NCBI GenBank assembly: GCA_046328475.1
Contig: JAXLWN010000005.1
Span: forward strand, 62,001 to 126,000
Direction of reading: 5' to 3'
Length of the DNA: 64,000 nt
Origin: CADCWN01 sp046328475
GTDB taxonomy: Bacteria > Chloroflexota > Chloroflexia > Thermomicrobiales > CADCWN01
Positions 41,475 through 49,436 of the stretch are shown here, in pieces. Under the pieces are notes generated by a model. That model made no database searches. It had not been told where the DNA came from and was given only the letters and a program-made list of their open reading frames with translations. The position numbers were made by a program, and so were the translations under genes. Position 1 is the first letter of the stretch; each line of letters starts with the position of its first letter.

Positions 41475-41966
41475 ATGCTGTCGGACGACGAGCGCGCGGC
41501 GCTCATTCGGCAATACGCGGCGGGTCGGCCCGGCTGCGGGCGGCGCTGGAGACCGTGCCCGCGGCGGCGCTGCGGTGGCGACCCGCGCCGGGCAGTGGTC
41601 GGCCCACGGATCGTCGTCCACTGTGGCGACGCGAACGGCGGGCGCTCTGCGCTGGTTCCTGGTCGCCGACCATGACCACCGATCGTCGGCTACGACGAGG
41701 CGGCGTGGGCGACGGCACTCGACTATCACGCCCTGCCGCTCGAACCCGCGCTTGCGGCAGCCGAGGCGGCACGTGCCAATACGCTGCCGCTGCTGGATCG
41801 CCTGCCGGATGACGCCTGGGCGCGTGCGGGGCGGCACAGCGCGTCGGGTCGCTACTCGGCGGAGGACTGGCTGCGCATCTACGGCGTCCACCTGGAGGAG
41901 CACGCGCAGCAGATCGAGGCGAATGTGGCGGCCTGGGAGGCGCGGCAGCATACGGCGGCGGGCTAA
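41475..41966 (+). pseudogene. DinB-like protein, frameshifted
   Basis: ATG 41475 follows GGGGGAGGCC and starts MLSDDERAALIRQYAAG. The coding sense then moves to the second frame (ARLRAALETVPAAALRWRPA), to a third (GQWSAH and so on), and back to the first from about 41,679, where GYDEAAWATALDYHALPLEP, RLPDDAWARAGRH and GVHLEEHAQQIEANVAAWEA run to TAA 41966. The four pieces read in order give a DinB-type four-helix protein of about 163 residues, a family with metal-binding His and roles in thiol- or stress-linked reactions. At least three one-base changes between 41,525 and 41,675 disrupt it. Confidence 0.65.
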
Positions 41967-42053
41967 TCCGGGGGCGCAACGCTGCCCGACAGGCGATTTG
42001 CTCCGGCGCTGGCCGCCTCCGGAGCGAGCGCCCGCCCGGCGACAAAGGTTGTG

Positions 42054-44420
42054 TCAGGTCAGGGCCTCGGCGATGGCGTCGGCGAGGGGGAGGGCGGCAC
42101 CCGCAGCAAAGGCAACGTCATACGGTAGGCCGTCGGGCAGGATGGCCTCGGCACCGGCGCGGGTGGCATCGGCGAGCTGCTGCTCAGGGACGGGGCGGGG
42201 GATGGCGATGGTCTCGCGCAGGGCGGTGGCGGCACCGAGGAGGCGGGCGGCGCGTTCGCCACGGCGCTCGGCGACGGCGAGGGCGGCGAGGTTTTCGAGG
42301 GTGACGGCGATCTGGCGGAGGGCACCGATGGACTGGTGCAGGGCCAGCGCTTCGCGGTGCCGCGCACTTGCCAGGGCGAGATCGCCGCGCTGGCGGGCGA
42401 GGGTGCCGAGATCGCCGAGGACGTAAGCCTCGACGTCGCGGCGTCCGGCGGCGCGGGCGAGGGCGAGGGCCTCGGTGAGGGCGTCGCCCCCGCGCGGATC
42501 GCCCAGAAAGAGCCAGGTCTCGCCGAGGTTGCCGAGCGCGCGGGCGGCCTCGCCGGTGTCCCCCGCGTCGCGCGCCAGGGCCACGCATGCTTCGTAGCGC
42601 TCGGCCGCGAGGATCAGGTCGCCGCGATTGAAGGTGACCCCGCCGCGCGTATTGAGGGCGCGCACCGCCCCCACCAACTCCCCCGCTTCGCGAAAGTGGG
42701 CGGCACTGGCGGCCAGGCGTTCCTCCGCGAGCGCGAAGTCGCCCTGGTCGCTCGCGAGGACGCCGGCCCCGTAGAGGGCGCGGGCGCGGATCGCGGCGGG
42801 GACTGTGCCCGCGCCGGGGAGAGTCAGGGCCACCTCCAGCCAGTCGCGCCCCTCGGCGGTGTGGCCGCGCGTGGTCCAGAAGTGCGCGAGCGCCCCGACG
42901 AGGCGGAGCAAGGTCTCGGCCTCCCCGCGCTCGCGCGCCCAACCGAGCGCCGCATGCAGATTATCCGCGTCGCGCTCGATACGCGCGACCCACGCGGCCT
43001 GCTCGGGGCCGGTCAGCTGCGGGTCCGCCTGCTCGGCCAGCGCCAGGTAGTAGGTCGCGTGGGCGTCGGCAAGCGGGGCGGCCTCGTCCGTCGTGGCCAG
43101 CCGCTCCGCCGCGAACTGGCGGAGGAGTTCGTGCAGGACATAGCGCCCGGTATCGACGACGCGGAGGAGTGATTTGTCCACCAGGGCGACGAGCCCGGCG
43201 GGGCGAACCCCGGCGATCCCGCTGGCGGCGGCGCGATCGAAACCGCCACGGAAGACGGCGAGGCGGCGAAAATCCCGCTGCTCCGCCGCGCCGAGGAGCC
43301 GCCAGGAGTAGTCGAAGGCGGCGCGCAGGCTGCGGTGGCGATCGGGCACGTCGCGCGCGGTCGCGGCCAGGAAGTCGGGATCGGCCGCGATCTCGGTGGC
43401 GATTTCGTCCGGGCTGTAGTGGCCAACCCACCCCGCCGCCAGCTCGATCGCGAGCGGGAGGCCATCGAGCAGGCGCACCAGCCGGGCGGTGCCGCGCAGC
43501 GCCACCGGATCGGCCCAGTCGGCGGGTGCCTGCCGGTTTGCGCGCTCGACGAAGAGTTGCACGCTCGCCCACGCGGCGGGGTCGGTCGCGCCCGGATCCG
43601 GCACCGGGAGGCCACCGAGGCGGAGGAGGATCTCGCCGACGAGGCCAAGCGACTCGCGCGAGGTCGCGAGCACCCGCAGGGCGGGCGCGGCCTCCAGCAG
43701 GGCGCGGACGACAGCGGCGCACTCGGGCCGGTGCTCGCAGTTGTCGAGGACGCGGAGGGCGGAGCGCTCGCGCAGGGCGGCGGCGAGCGCGTCGAGCGGG
43801 GCGTCTCGCCCCGGTAGGACCAGGCCAAGTGCCCCCGCAATCACCCCGACCAGCGTGGCGCGGGCGAGGGCAGGGTCATCGGTCGCCGCGACCCCCGCTA
43901 ATTCGACCCACCAGACCTCGGTTGGCGGCTGGCGGAGCGCGTCCCAGGCGGCGGCGAGGGCCAGGCGCGTCTTGCCGCTCCCCCCCGGCCCGCTGATCGT
44001 CACCAGTCGCCCGGTGGCGAGCACGGCGGCAATGTGTGCTATTTCGGCCGCGCGGCCGACGAGTGGGGTGAGCGGCGCGGGGAGGTTGTGCCAGTTCGCG
44101 TCAATCGGGTCCGGGACGGGTGCGATGCCGAGTTCGGAGGCTGTGGCCTGGCGTCGGCCCTCGTATTGCCCGATCGCCACCACCCGGGCGCGCCGGACGG
44201 AGGCGACGAGGCGGTCGCGGTCGCGGTCGTCCAGGCCGAGGGCGACGACCAGGAGTTCCACCGTTTCCGGTCGTGGTGCCTGTCGCGCGCCCCGCTCAAG
44301 GTCGCTGATGCCGCGTGCGCTGAGCCCGGCCCGCTCGGCAAGTTCCTCCTGCGAGAGGCCCGCCGCGAGCCGGAAGCGCCGGAGGAGCGCACCGAAACTC
44401 GCCTGCTGCGGGGCTGCCAT
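42054..44420 (-). CDS. XRE-type HTH plus NB-ARC ATPase plus TPR regulator
   Basis: 788 residues from ATG 44420 behind GAGGTAGTGGCG. Residues about 10-65 form a Cro/C1-type helix-turn-helix (LLRRFRLAAGLSQEELAERA). Then an ATPase of the NB-ARC/AfsR-like class: Walker A GPGGSGKTR (144-152), LRVLDNCEH as Walker B, LRVLATSRESLGLVGE, and GLPLAIELAAGWVG. The C-terminal third is TPR repeats (SDQGDFALAEERLAASAAHF, RGDLILAAERYEACVALARD). A signal-dependent transcription factor or apoptosome-like scaffold; its ligand is unknown. Transcribed alone, divergent from the LysE gene with 261 bp between the starts. A 10-bp palindrome TGTCTAGACA lies 57 bp before the start. Confidence 0.92.
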   Translation of the reverse strand: MAAPQQASFGALLRRFRLAAGLSQEELAERAGLSARGISDLERGARQAPRPETVELLVVALGLDDRDRDRLVASVRRARVVAIGQYEGRRQATASELGIAPVPDPIDANWHNLPAPLTPLVGRAAEIAHIAAVLATGRLVTISGPGGSGKTRLALAAAWDALRQPPTEVWWVELAGVAATDDPALARATLVGVIAGALGLVLPGRDAPLDALAAALRERSALRVLDNCEHRPECAAVVRALLEAAPALRVLATSRESLGLVGEILLRLGGLPVPDPGATDPAAWASVQLFVERANRQAPADWADPVALRGTARLVRLLDGLPLAIELAAGWVGHYSPDEIATEIAADPDFLAATARDVPDRHRSLRAAFDYSWRLLGAAEQRDFRRLAVFRGGFDRAAASGIAGVRPAGLVALVDKSLLRVVDTGRYVLHELLRQFAAERLATTDEAAPLADAHATYYLALAEQADPQLTGPEQAAWVARIERDADNLHAALGWARERGEAETLLRLVGALAHFWTTRGHTAEGRDWLEVALTLPGAGTVPAAIRARALYGAGVLASDQGDFALAEERLAASAAHFREAGELVGAVRALNTRGGVTFNRGDLILAAERYEACVALARDAGDTGEAARALGNLGETWLFLGDPRGGDALTEALALARAAGRRDVEAYVLGDLGTLARQRGDLALASARHREALALHQSIGALRQIAVTLENLAALAVAERRGERAARLLGAATALRETIAIPRPVPEQQLADATRAGAEAILPDGLPYDVAFAAGAALPLADAIAEALT

Positions 44421-44476
44421 CGCCACTACCTCGCTGTCAGGCGGTGACTCATTGCGACTCAGGGAGCCGCAAGAGT

Positions 44477-44486
44477 TGTCTAGACA
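44477..44486. promoter_or_regulatory. Palindrome upstream of the XRE-NB-ARC gene
   Basis: TGTCTAGACA is a perfect 10-bp palindrome 57 bp before the start codon. A direct repeat ATTGCGTGGG occurs nearby (about 44,552 and 44,564). Either could be an operator for the adjacent helix-turn-helix protein; no direct evidence. Confidence 0.3.
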
Positions 44487-44681
44487 CAAGTGTTGTCCGC
44501 AGGCGCAAGTATCGCCGCTGCCCGTGGAGGATGCAAATCGCGCGTGGGCCATTGCGTGGGAAATTGCGTGGGTTGCACATGTTCAACGCGCGGTGCTAGT
44601 CGTAGTCTGGAACCTGGATGAACCGCATTTTGGCAGGAGCCTTCACCAGAGCGTGACAACACGGTCCGAGTAGGGGGGCTG

Positions 44682-45314
44682 ATGGCGGAGTTGTTGTGGC
44701 TCGGGATCGCAGTGGGCGTCGGCCAGGCGCTGGCGGTCGGGCCGGTCTTCCTGACCATCGTGCAGCAGTCAACCGCGCGGGGCGTGGGCGCGGGCGGTCG
44801 TGTCGTCGTCGGTACGACCGTGTGCGATGCCTTGCTGCTGCTCCCGGCGCTGCTTTTCGCCGGGATGTTCGCGGAGTTCGGCGGTATCGCTCCCTGGCTG
44901 GGCGCGCTGGGCGCGCTGGGCTTCGCCTATCTAGGACTGGCAGCCGGTCGCGACGCGCAGCGCTTGTGGCGTGGTGGTGGGCCGCGCGCCGGGGCAGCAA
45001 TCGGGCCGTTCTGGCAAGGATTGGTGAGTAGCCTGGCCAACCCGCTGGCCTGGACAATCTGGCTCGCCGCAGTCGCCCCGGCGCTCATGCACGCGCGATG
45101 GGTCGGGGGAACTCTTGGGCTGATCGTCTTTGTCGCTGCCTGGTTCGCGGCGGCGGTGGCGGTGCAGCTGGTCGTGGCGTTCGCGGCGGCGCGCGGGGCG
45201 GGCCTGATCGGTGTGCGTGGTCAGGCCTGTGTCAGCGCCATCGCAGCGTTGCTGTTCTTTGTCCTGGCGTGTCAGCTGGTGGCGAGGGTGCTGCCCCACT
45301 TCTTCGCCGCCTGA
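44682..45314 (+). CDS. LysE-family translocator
   Basis: 210 residues. Six or so membrane segments; the first carries the family signature GIAVGVGQALAVGPVFLTIV with the GP-x-F motif, and SLANPLAWTIWLAAVAPAL matches the NP motif of the third segment. It should export amino acids or similar small polar molecules. GGGGGCTG precedes ATG 44682. The gene is divergent from the XRE-NB-ARC regulator and converges with the PhzF gene, 84 bp apart. The LysE family is broad; substrate not predictable. Confidence 0.88.
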   Translation: MAELLWLGIAVGVGQALAVGPVFLTIVQQSTARGVGAGGRVVVGTTVCDALLLLPALLFAGMFAEFGGIAPWLGALGALGFAYLGLAAGRDAQRLWRGGGPRAGAAIGPFWQGLVSSLANPLAWTIWLAAVAPALMHARWVGGTLGLIVFVAAWFAAAVAVQLVVAFAAARGAGLIGVRGQACVSAIAALLFFVLACQLVARVLPHFFAA

Positions 45315-45398
45315 TAGGTTGTGCTTTGGTCCGGTTCGTGCCGGGTTATGGGGTAGGTCTGGCGCACCGTGCGCGCACGGTGCGCTATTGTTTGGAGC

Positions 45399-46241
45399 TC
45401 AGAACGTGACGGTGCCCTCCACACAGGTCACTGTATCGCCACCAACCCAGACGTCTGAAGCGATGCGGTTGACGTAGATGCGACCACTGCGGCCAAGGAC
45501 AGTTCCCTGGCTGGCGACGTAGCTTTCCGGGGCGATTCCCGCGCCGATCAGCCACTGGGCAAGGCTCGCGTTGAGGCTGCCGGTCACCGGGTCCTCGTTG
45601 ACGCCGCCGCCCGCGAAGAAGGCGCGGACCTCGAACTGCGCCGCGTCGCCATCGCTCGCCGGGTCCCAGGGGCCGATCACGCCGAGCTTCAGGTCGCCGA
45701 GCGCGGCGAAGTCGGGGCGCAGCGCCAGCACCGTGGCGCGCGAGTCGAGCAGCGCGCCAACCCAGCCGGGGCCGTTGTCGATCCATTCCGCCGCCCGGAT
45801 CGCGCCACTGTCGAGTCGCAGCCCGCGCGCGATCTGCGCGACGATTTCGGGCGCGGCGGGGCCGGTGCGGCGGAGTGGCGGCGCGGCGAAGGCGAGCCGC
45901 GCGCCATCGCGCCGGATACGGACGAGTCCGACGCCGCACTCCTGGATCACCTCGGACCCCTGCGGCGTTCCCCCGGCCGACAGCCAGACGTGGCAACTGC
46001 CGAGCGTCGGGTGCCCGGCGAAGGGGAGTTCGCCGCTCGTCGTGAAGATCCGCACCCGGTAGTCGGCCCCCGCCACGGTCGGGCGGAGCAGAAAGGTCGT
46101 CTCGCTCAGGTTGGTCCAGCGCGCGAAGGCGGCCATCTGCGCCTCGGAGAGCGCATCCGCGCCTTGCACCACGGCGAGCGGGTTGCCGAGCAGGGGGACG
46201 GCGGTGAAGACATCCACCTGCTGGAATGCGAACGTGGCCAT
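45399..46241 (-). CDS. PhzF-family isomerase-like protein
   Basis: 280 residues from ATG 46241 behind AAGAGGGCAAGC. The sequence has the family markers FQQVDVFTAVPLLGNPLAVV, NLSETTFLL with the catalytic Glu47, FTTSGELPFAGHPTLGSCHV, and the second half FFAGGGVNEDPVTGSLNASL. These diaminopimelate-epimerase-like proteins catalyse isomerisation or aldol-type reactions; only one branch is the true phenazine enzyme and no phenazine genes are near. It is followed on the same strand after 33 bp by an aldo/keto reductase gene upstream, so the two may be co-transcribed. Confidence 0.9.
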   Translation of the reverse strand: MATFAFQQVDVFTAVPLLGNPLAVVQGADALSEAQMAAFARWTNLSETTFLLRPTVAGADYRVRIFTTSGELPFAGHPTLGSCHVWLSAGGTPQGSEVIQECGVGLVRIRRDGARLAFAAPPLRRTGPAAPEIVAQIARGLRLDSGAIRAAEWIDNGPGWVGALLDSRATVLALRPDFAALGDLKLGVIGPWDPASDGDAAQFEVRAFFAGGGVNEDPVTGSLNASLAQWLIGAGIAPESYVASQGTVLGRSGRIYVNRIASDVWVGGDTVTCVEGTVTF

Positions 46242-46274
46242 GCTTGCCCTCTTTTCCTATCGTGCTCACGTCCC

Positions 46275-47294
46275 TTACGACGGCGTCGGCGCGTCCTCGC
46301 GGAGCAGTCCCTCGGCCTTCAGCTCGCGCCAGAGGTCGGCGGGGATCGGGTGGTTGAAACCGGCGAGGTTGAGGTGGACCTGCTCGGGTGTGATCGGGCC
46401 GGGGATGACCGAGGCGACGGCGGGGTGGCCGAGTGGGAACTGCAAGGCGGCAGCGGCCAGGGGGACGCCGTGGCGCTGGCAGACCGCCTGGACGCGCGCG
46501 GCTTTGTCGAGTTCGGGCGGTGTGGCCGGGCGATAGTCGTAGCGTGCGCCCGGGATCGGGCCGGTGGCCCCGATGCCCGAGTTGAAAACGGCCCCGATCA
46601 CGATGCCGACGCCGCGCTCGACGCAGGCCGGGAGCTCTGCCGTCAGCGACTCCTGCTCCAGCAGGGTGTAGCGCCCAGCCAGCAGGAAGAAGTCGGGATC
46701 GAAGAGTTCGAGGAAGCGCGGGATCATGCCGTGCGGATTGATGCCGACGCCGATCCCTCGGATGAGCCCGGCCGAGCGCAGGTCGGCGAGCGCCTGCCAG
46801 CCGCCGGTGATCAGTTGCCCCATCAGCGCATCCCAGCGCGACTGCGGCGCGTGGTAGCCCAGGTCGAGGTCGTGGATGATCGCCAGGTCGATCCGCGTCA
46901 GCCCGAGGCGTTGCAGGCAATCCTCGTAGGCCCGCATGATGCCGTCGCGGGAGTAGTCGAAGCGGACTTCGAAGGGGAGGCCGCCCGACTGCGGGCTGCT
47001 GACGGGGGCGTAGGGGTTCACCGGGGCGCGCAGGACGCGCCCGACCTTCGTAGAGAGGATGAACTCGTCGCGCGGGAGGCCACGGAGGAGCTGGCCGACG
47101 CGCAACTCGCTCAGTCCGCGACCATACCAGGGCGCGGTGTCGAAGTAGCGCACCCCGGCATCCCAGGCGGTTTGCAGCGTGGCCTGCGCCTGGGCCTCCG
47201 ATACGCTGGGATCGATGCCGATGGTGGCCCCGCCGAAGCCAAGCGCGGTGACTTCGACCCCGGTGCGGCCCAACTGGCGGCGTTCGAGTGTCAT
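46275..47294 (-). CDS. Aldo/keto reductase
   Basis: 339 residues from ATG 47294 behind GGAGGGAATCGCGA. Barrel with the catalytic tetrad: Asp in RYFDTAPWYGRG (with Tyr next), Lys in STKVGRV, and His in LAIIHDLD. NADPH-dependent reduction of aldehydes or ketones, or oxidation of sugars to lactones (L-fucose and D-threo-aldose 1-dehydrogenase-like proteins share the TVLGFGGA/IGxxxxV start). The C-terminal QFPLGHPAVASVIPG is typical. First gene of a likely operon with the PhzF-type gene. Confidence 0.92.
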   Translation of the reverse strand: MTLERRQLGRTGVEVTALGFGGATIGIDPSVSEAQAQATLQTAWDAGVRYFDTAPWYGRGLSELRVGQLLRGLPRDEFILSTKVGRVLRAPVNPYAPVSSPQSGGLPFEVRFDYSRDGIMRAYEDCLQRLGLTRIDLAIIHDLDLGYHAPQSRWDALMGQLITGGWQALADLRSAGLIRGIGVGINPHGMIPRFLELFDPDFFLLAGRYTLLEQESLTAELPACVERGVGIVIGAVFNSGIGATGPIPGARYDYRPATPPELDKAARVQAVCQRHGVPLAAAALQFPLGHPAVASVIPGPITPEQVHLNLAGFNHPIPADLWRELKAEGLLREDAPTPS

Positions 47295-47489
47295 TCGCGA
47301 TTCCCTCCGCTCATTGGCTGGATTGTGTCGTTTCAGGCGCGGCGCGGCGGCCTACTTGACGAGGTCGCGCCAGAGTATTGCTGCTGGAAGCGAGCAGCCA
47401 CTTCGCTTGGGCGTTCGTCACCCGGCCTCGGTGCCGTCAACTGGGCCGCCTTATCGCCCGGAGTTTGCGGCTCCCCGTTGCCAGGGGAT

Positions 47490-47840
47490 CCTCGGCGGTG
47501 CCGTAGATGACCTCGTCGCGCAGTTCGGCGAGCGCGAGGCGGAAGATGGTCGCGAGATCGCGCGCATCCACGTAGGTCCAGAGACCGCCCGCGCGGAGCG
47601 GGTGGCGCGGTTTGCGTCGAAGCGCTGCTATCCGTGTTATGGTACGCCTGCACTCTCTGGGCTACGAACGGGACGTGGACCGGGGAAGATGTTCCGAGGT
47701 GATTGATGCCGATGCGTAGATGATCGCGTCGATGCCGAGCGCGTAGCAGGCTTCGCAGACGTTGTAGGTGCCGATCGTTTCGTATTGAAGACCACCCCGA
47801 GCGTGGAGGCGCATTGCATGAGCCGAACGCGGTCACCAAT
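47490..47840 (-). pseudogene. NAD-dependent epimerase/dehydratase remnant, interrupted by a repeat
   Basis: Two minus-strand pieces are recognisable. The piece at about 47,702-47,830 reads GLQYETIGTYNVCEACYALG followed by IDAIIYASASITSE, the segment from helix D to strand E of epimerases. The piece at about 47,490-47,625 reads HPLRAGGLWTYVDARDLATI followed by FRLALAELRDEVIYGTAE, the typical late part. The active-site region (YxxxK) between them and the N-terminal glycine loop are missing, and a 70-bp repeat lies at the junction. A fragmentary relic, not a working enzyme. The rest of 47,295-48,442 holds no other supportable gene. Confidence 0.6.
47631..47700 (+). repeat. 70-bp repeat, copy 1
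   Basis: Starts TCCGTGTTATGGTACGCC. The first 37 bp match copy 2 (48,101) in 35 positions, the remainder in most positions with small gaps. It lies inside the epimerase remnant. No terminal inverted repeats are obvious. Confidence 0.6.
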
Positions 47841-48100
47841 CCCCATATCCGACGTGTCGGCCTGACGAACTTAACCCGGCTGCGCTCGCGCGGCGCTGAC
47901 GGGTGACGTTGACCCTAGCTGCACCAGATCCGGCAGGTCAGGTGGCCATCGGCCCTCCCTCCGGTGACAACGACCTTCATCTCACTCTGGGCCGTCGGCG
48001 ACGAAGCTCACGTGCCATCATTCGCCAGCGCGGCATCAGGCGATGATACCGGTTTGGGCGTTCAATGTCGCTTGTCGCTTGCACTTTCTGTCATCAAGCT

Positions 48101-48166
48101 TCCGTGTTATGGTTCGCCTGCACTCTCTGGGCTGCGATTCGTGCGTGGGCCGGGAAGGTGTTCAGG
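48101..48166 (+). repeat. 70-bp repeat, copy 2
   Basis: Starts TCCGTGTTATGGTTCGCC, in direct orientation 470 bp after copy 1, just upstream of the J-domain gene. Probably a small mobile or recombination-derived repeat. Confidence 0.6.
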
Positions 48167-48442
48167 TAATTCTCGCATGGAAGGGCAGGCGAGCGGAGGG
48201 CGGGCCAACGAACCGGACAGGCGCGGATCGGCGAAAACGAGCGGGTTCGCGCGGCGGGCACCAGGCGGAGGGCCACGCCCCTCAATACCGCTGCCAATCC
48301 GCCATCCCCTTCGCGGCGGAAGACCAAGAAGGCCGCGAACGCGGAGCGTCGCGATCGCCATCGCCAGGCCGAGGAACGCCTCGCGGCCGAGCGAGCCCAG
48401 CGCCGCGCCGACAACAAGGTCGCTCGCGAGCGGGCGGCCGCC

Positions 48443-48973
48443 GTGCGTGCCGAGCAGCAGCGAGCCGCCGATGCGGCACGCGAGCAGGCGCAGTTGCGGG
48501 AGGAAGAGCGCCGTCGGCAGCGCGCCGTTGCCGCAGCGGCGGAGGCGCGGAGCGCGCCCAAGAATTCCGAAGACGAGGCAGCTCGCGCGGCCGAGCGAGC
48601 GCGCAAGCGCCAGGCGGAAGCGGAGCGCCGGGCCGCGCGGATCGCGCGGGCGCAGCGCCGCGCCGAGCAGCAGGCCGAGCAGCGCCGGGAGAAGCAGGAG
48701 CAGCGCCGCGCCGAGCGCGAGGCGGTCCAGGCTCGCTCGCGGGGCACCGATCCCTATGTCATCCTCGGCATCACGCCGGATGCGACCGCCGAGGAGGTGA
48801 CGTCCGCGTACCGCCGCCTCGCCCGCGCGCACCACCCGGACATGCATCGCCACGGCACGCCGCAGGAGCGCGCGGCCCACGAGGCCCAGATGAAGCGCAT
48901 CAATGTCGCCTATGGTCTCCTGGGGGACGCGCGGCGACGCCCCGCCTACGATCGCCTGCGCCGGAAGTCCTGA
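48443..48973 (+). CDS. J-domain protein with charged coiled-coil N-terminus
   Basis: 176 residues as annotated from GTG 48443. The C-terminus (about residues 103-170) is a J domain: DPYVILGITPDATAEEVTSA, YRRLARAHHPDMH with the essential HPD, and MKRINVAYGLLGDARRRPAY. It should stimulate an Hsp70 ATPase. The N-terminal 95 residues are an Ala/Arg/Glu/Gln coiled coil (ARKRQAEAERRAARIARAQR). The same charged coding pattern continues upstream in frame to about 48,314 without an ATG, so the true start is further upstream; the ATG at 48177 is in another frame and would need a frameshift. No zinc-finger or G/F region, so not a canonical DnaJ. Confidence 0.7.
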   Translation: MRAEQQRAADAAREQAQLREEERRRQRAVAAAAEARSAPKNSEDEAARAAERARKRQAEAERRAARIARAQRRAEQQAEQRREKQEQRRAEREAVQARSRGTDPYVILGITPDATAEEVTSAYRRLARAHHPDMHRHGTPQERAAHEAQMKRINVAYGLLGDARRRPAYDRLRRKS

Positions 48974-48986
48974 CGTTCCTGGGCGT

Positions 48987-49392
48987 TCAGCCCTCGGCGG
49001 CGCCGGAGCGCCAGAGGGCGCGCTGCCAGGGCCAGAGGCGCGCGTCGCGGAGGACGCGGAGCGCCTGTTGCGCTTCGCTCGGGGCGCTGGCGTGGGGGCA
49101 GTCGTCGCGGGGCGGGCCGGGGTGGCGCATTTCGACGCGCACGATGGCCGGGTACTCGTCCAGCCCGGCGAGGCGATCCTCGGCGGCCTCGGCGGCGATC
49201 TGTTGCACGAATCCGGGGAGTCGCTGGAGTCCCGTCAGCCAGCCCTGGCCGTACGCGGCGGCGCAGGCCCGCGAGGCGCGGGGCGAGATCCGGCAGTTCG
49301 GCGGGTGGCGCGGGCTTCCGCGTCCCCGACTTGCGCCGTTCGCGCAGGTAAGTCGCGATCGTCGCGTGCAGGTCCTCCATCCGACGCTCCAT
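48987..49392 (-). pseudogene. Hypothetical protein, one frameshift near 49,270
   Basis: From ATG 49392 the frame reads MERRMEDLHATIATYLRERR, then PAELPDLAPRLA; the coding sense then changes to another frame that reads AAAYGQGWLTGLQRLPGFVQ, QIAAEAAEDRLAGLDEYPAI and RDARLWPWQRALWRSG to the stop at 48987. Joined they give about 135 residues, mostly helical, without motifs I recognise. A single base change near 49,270 would restore it. Convergent with the J-domain gene, 13 bp apart. Confidence 0.5.
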
Positions 49393-49436
49393 CCCCTCAC
49401 CGCCGCGCTGGATTGCACCGGGCCGGCTGGCGGCGC

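Noticed and set aside
45399..46241. Phenazine biosynthesis from the PhzF-like gene
   Set aside because: No other phz gene is present, and most PhzF-family proteins have other roles.
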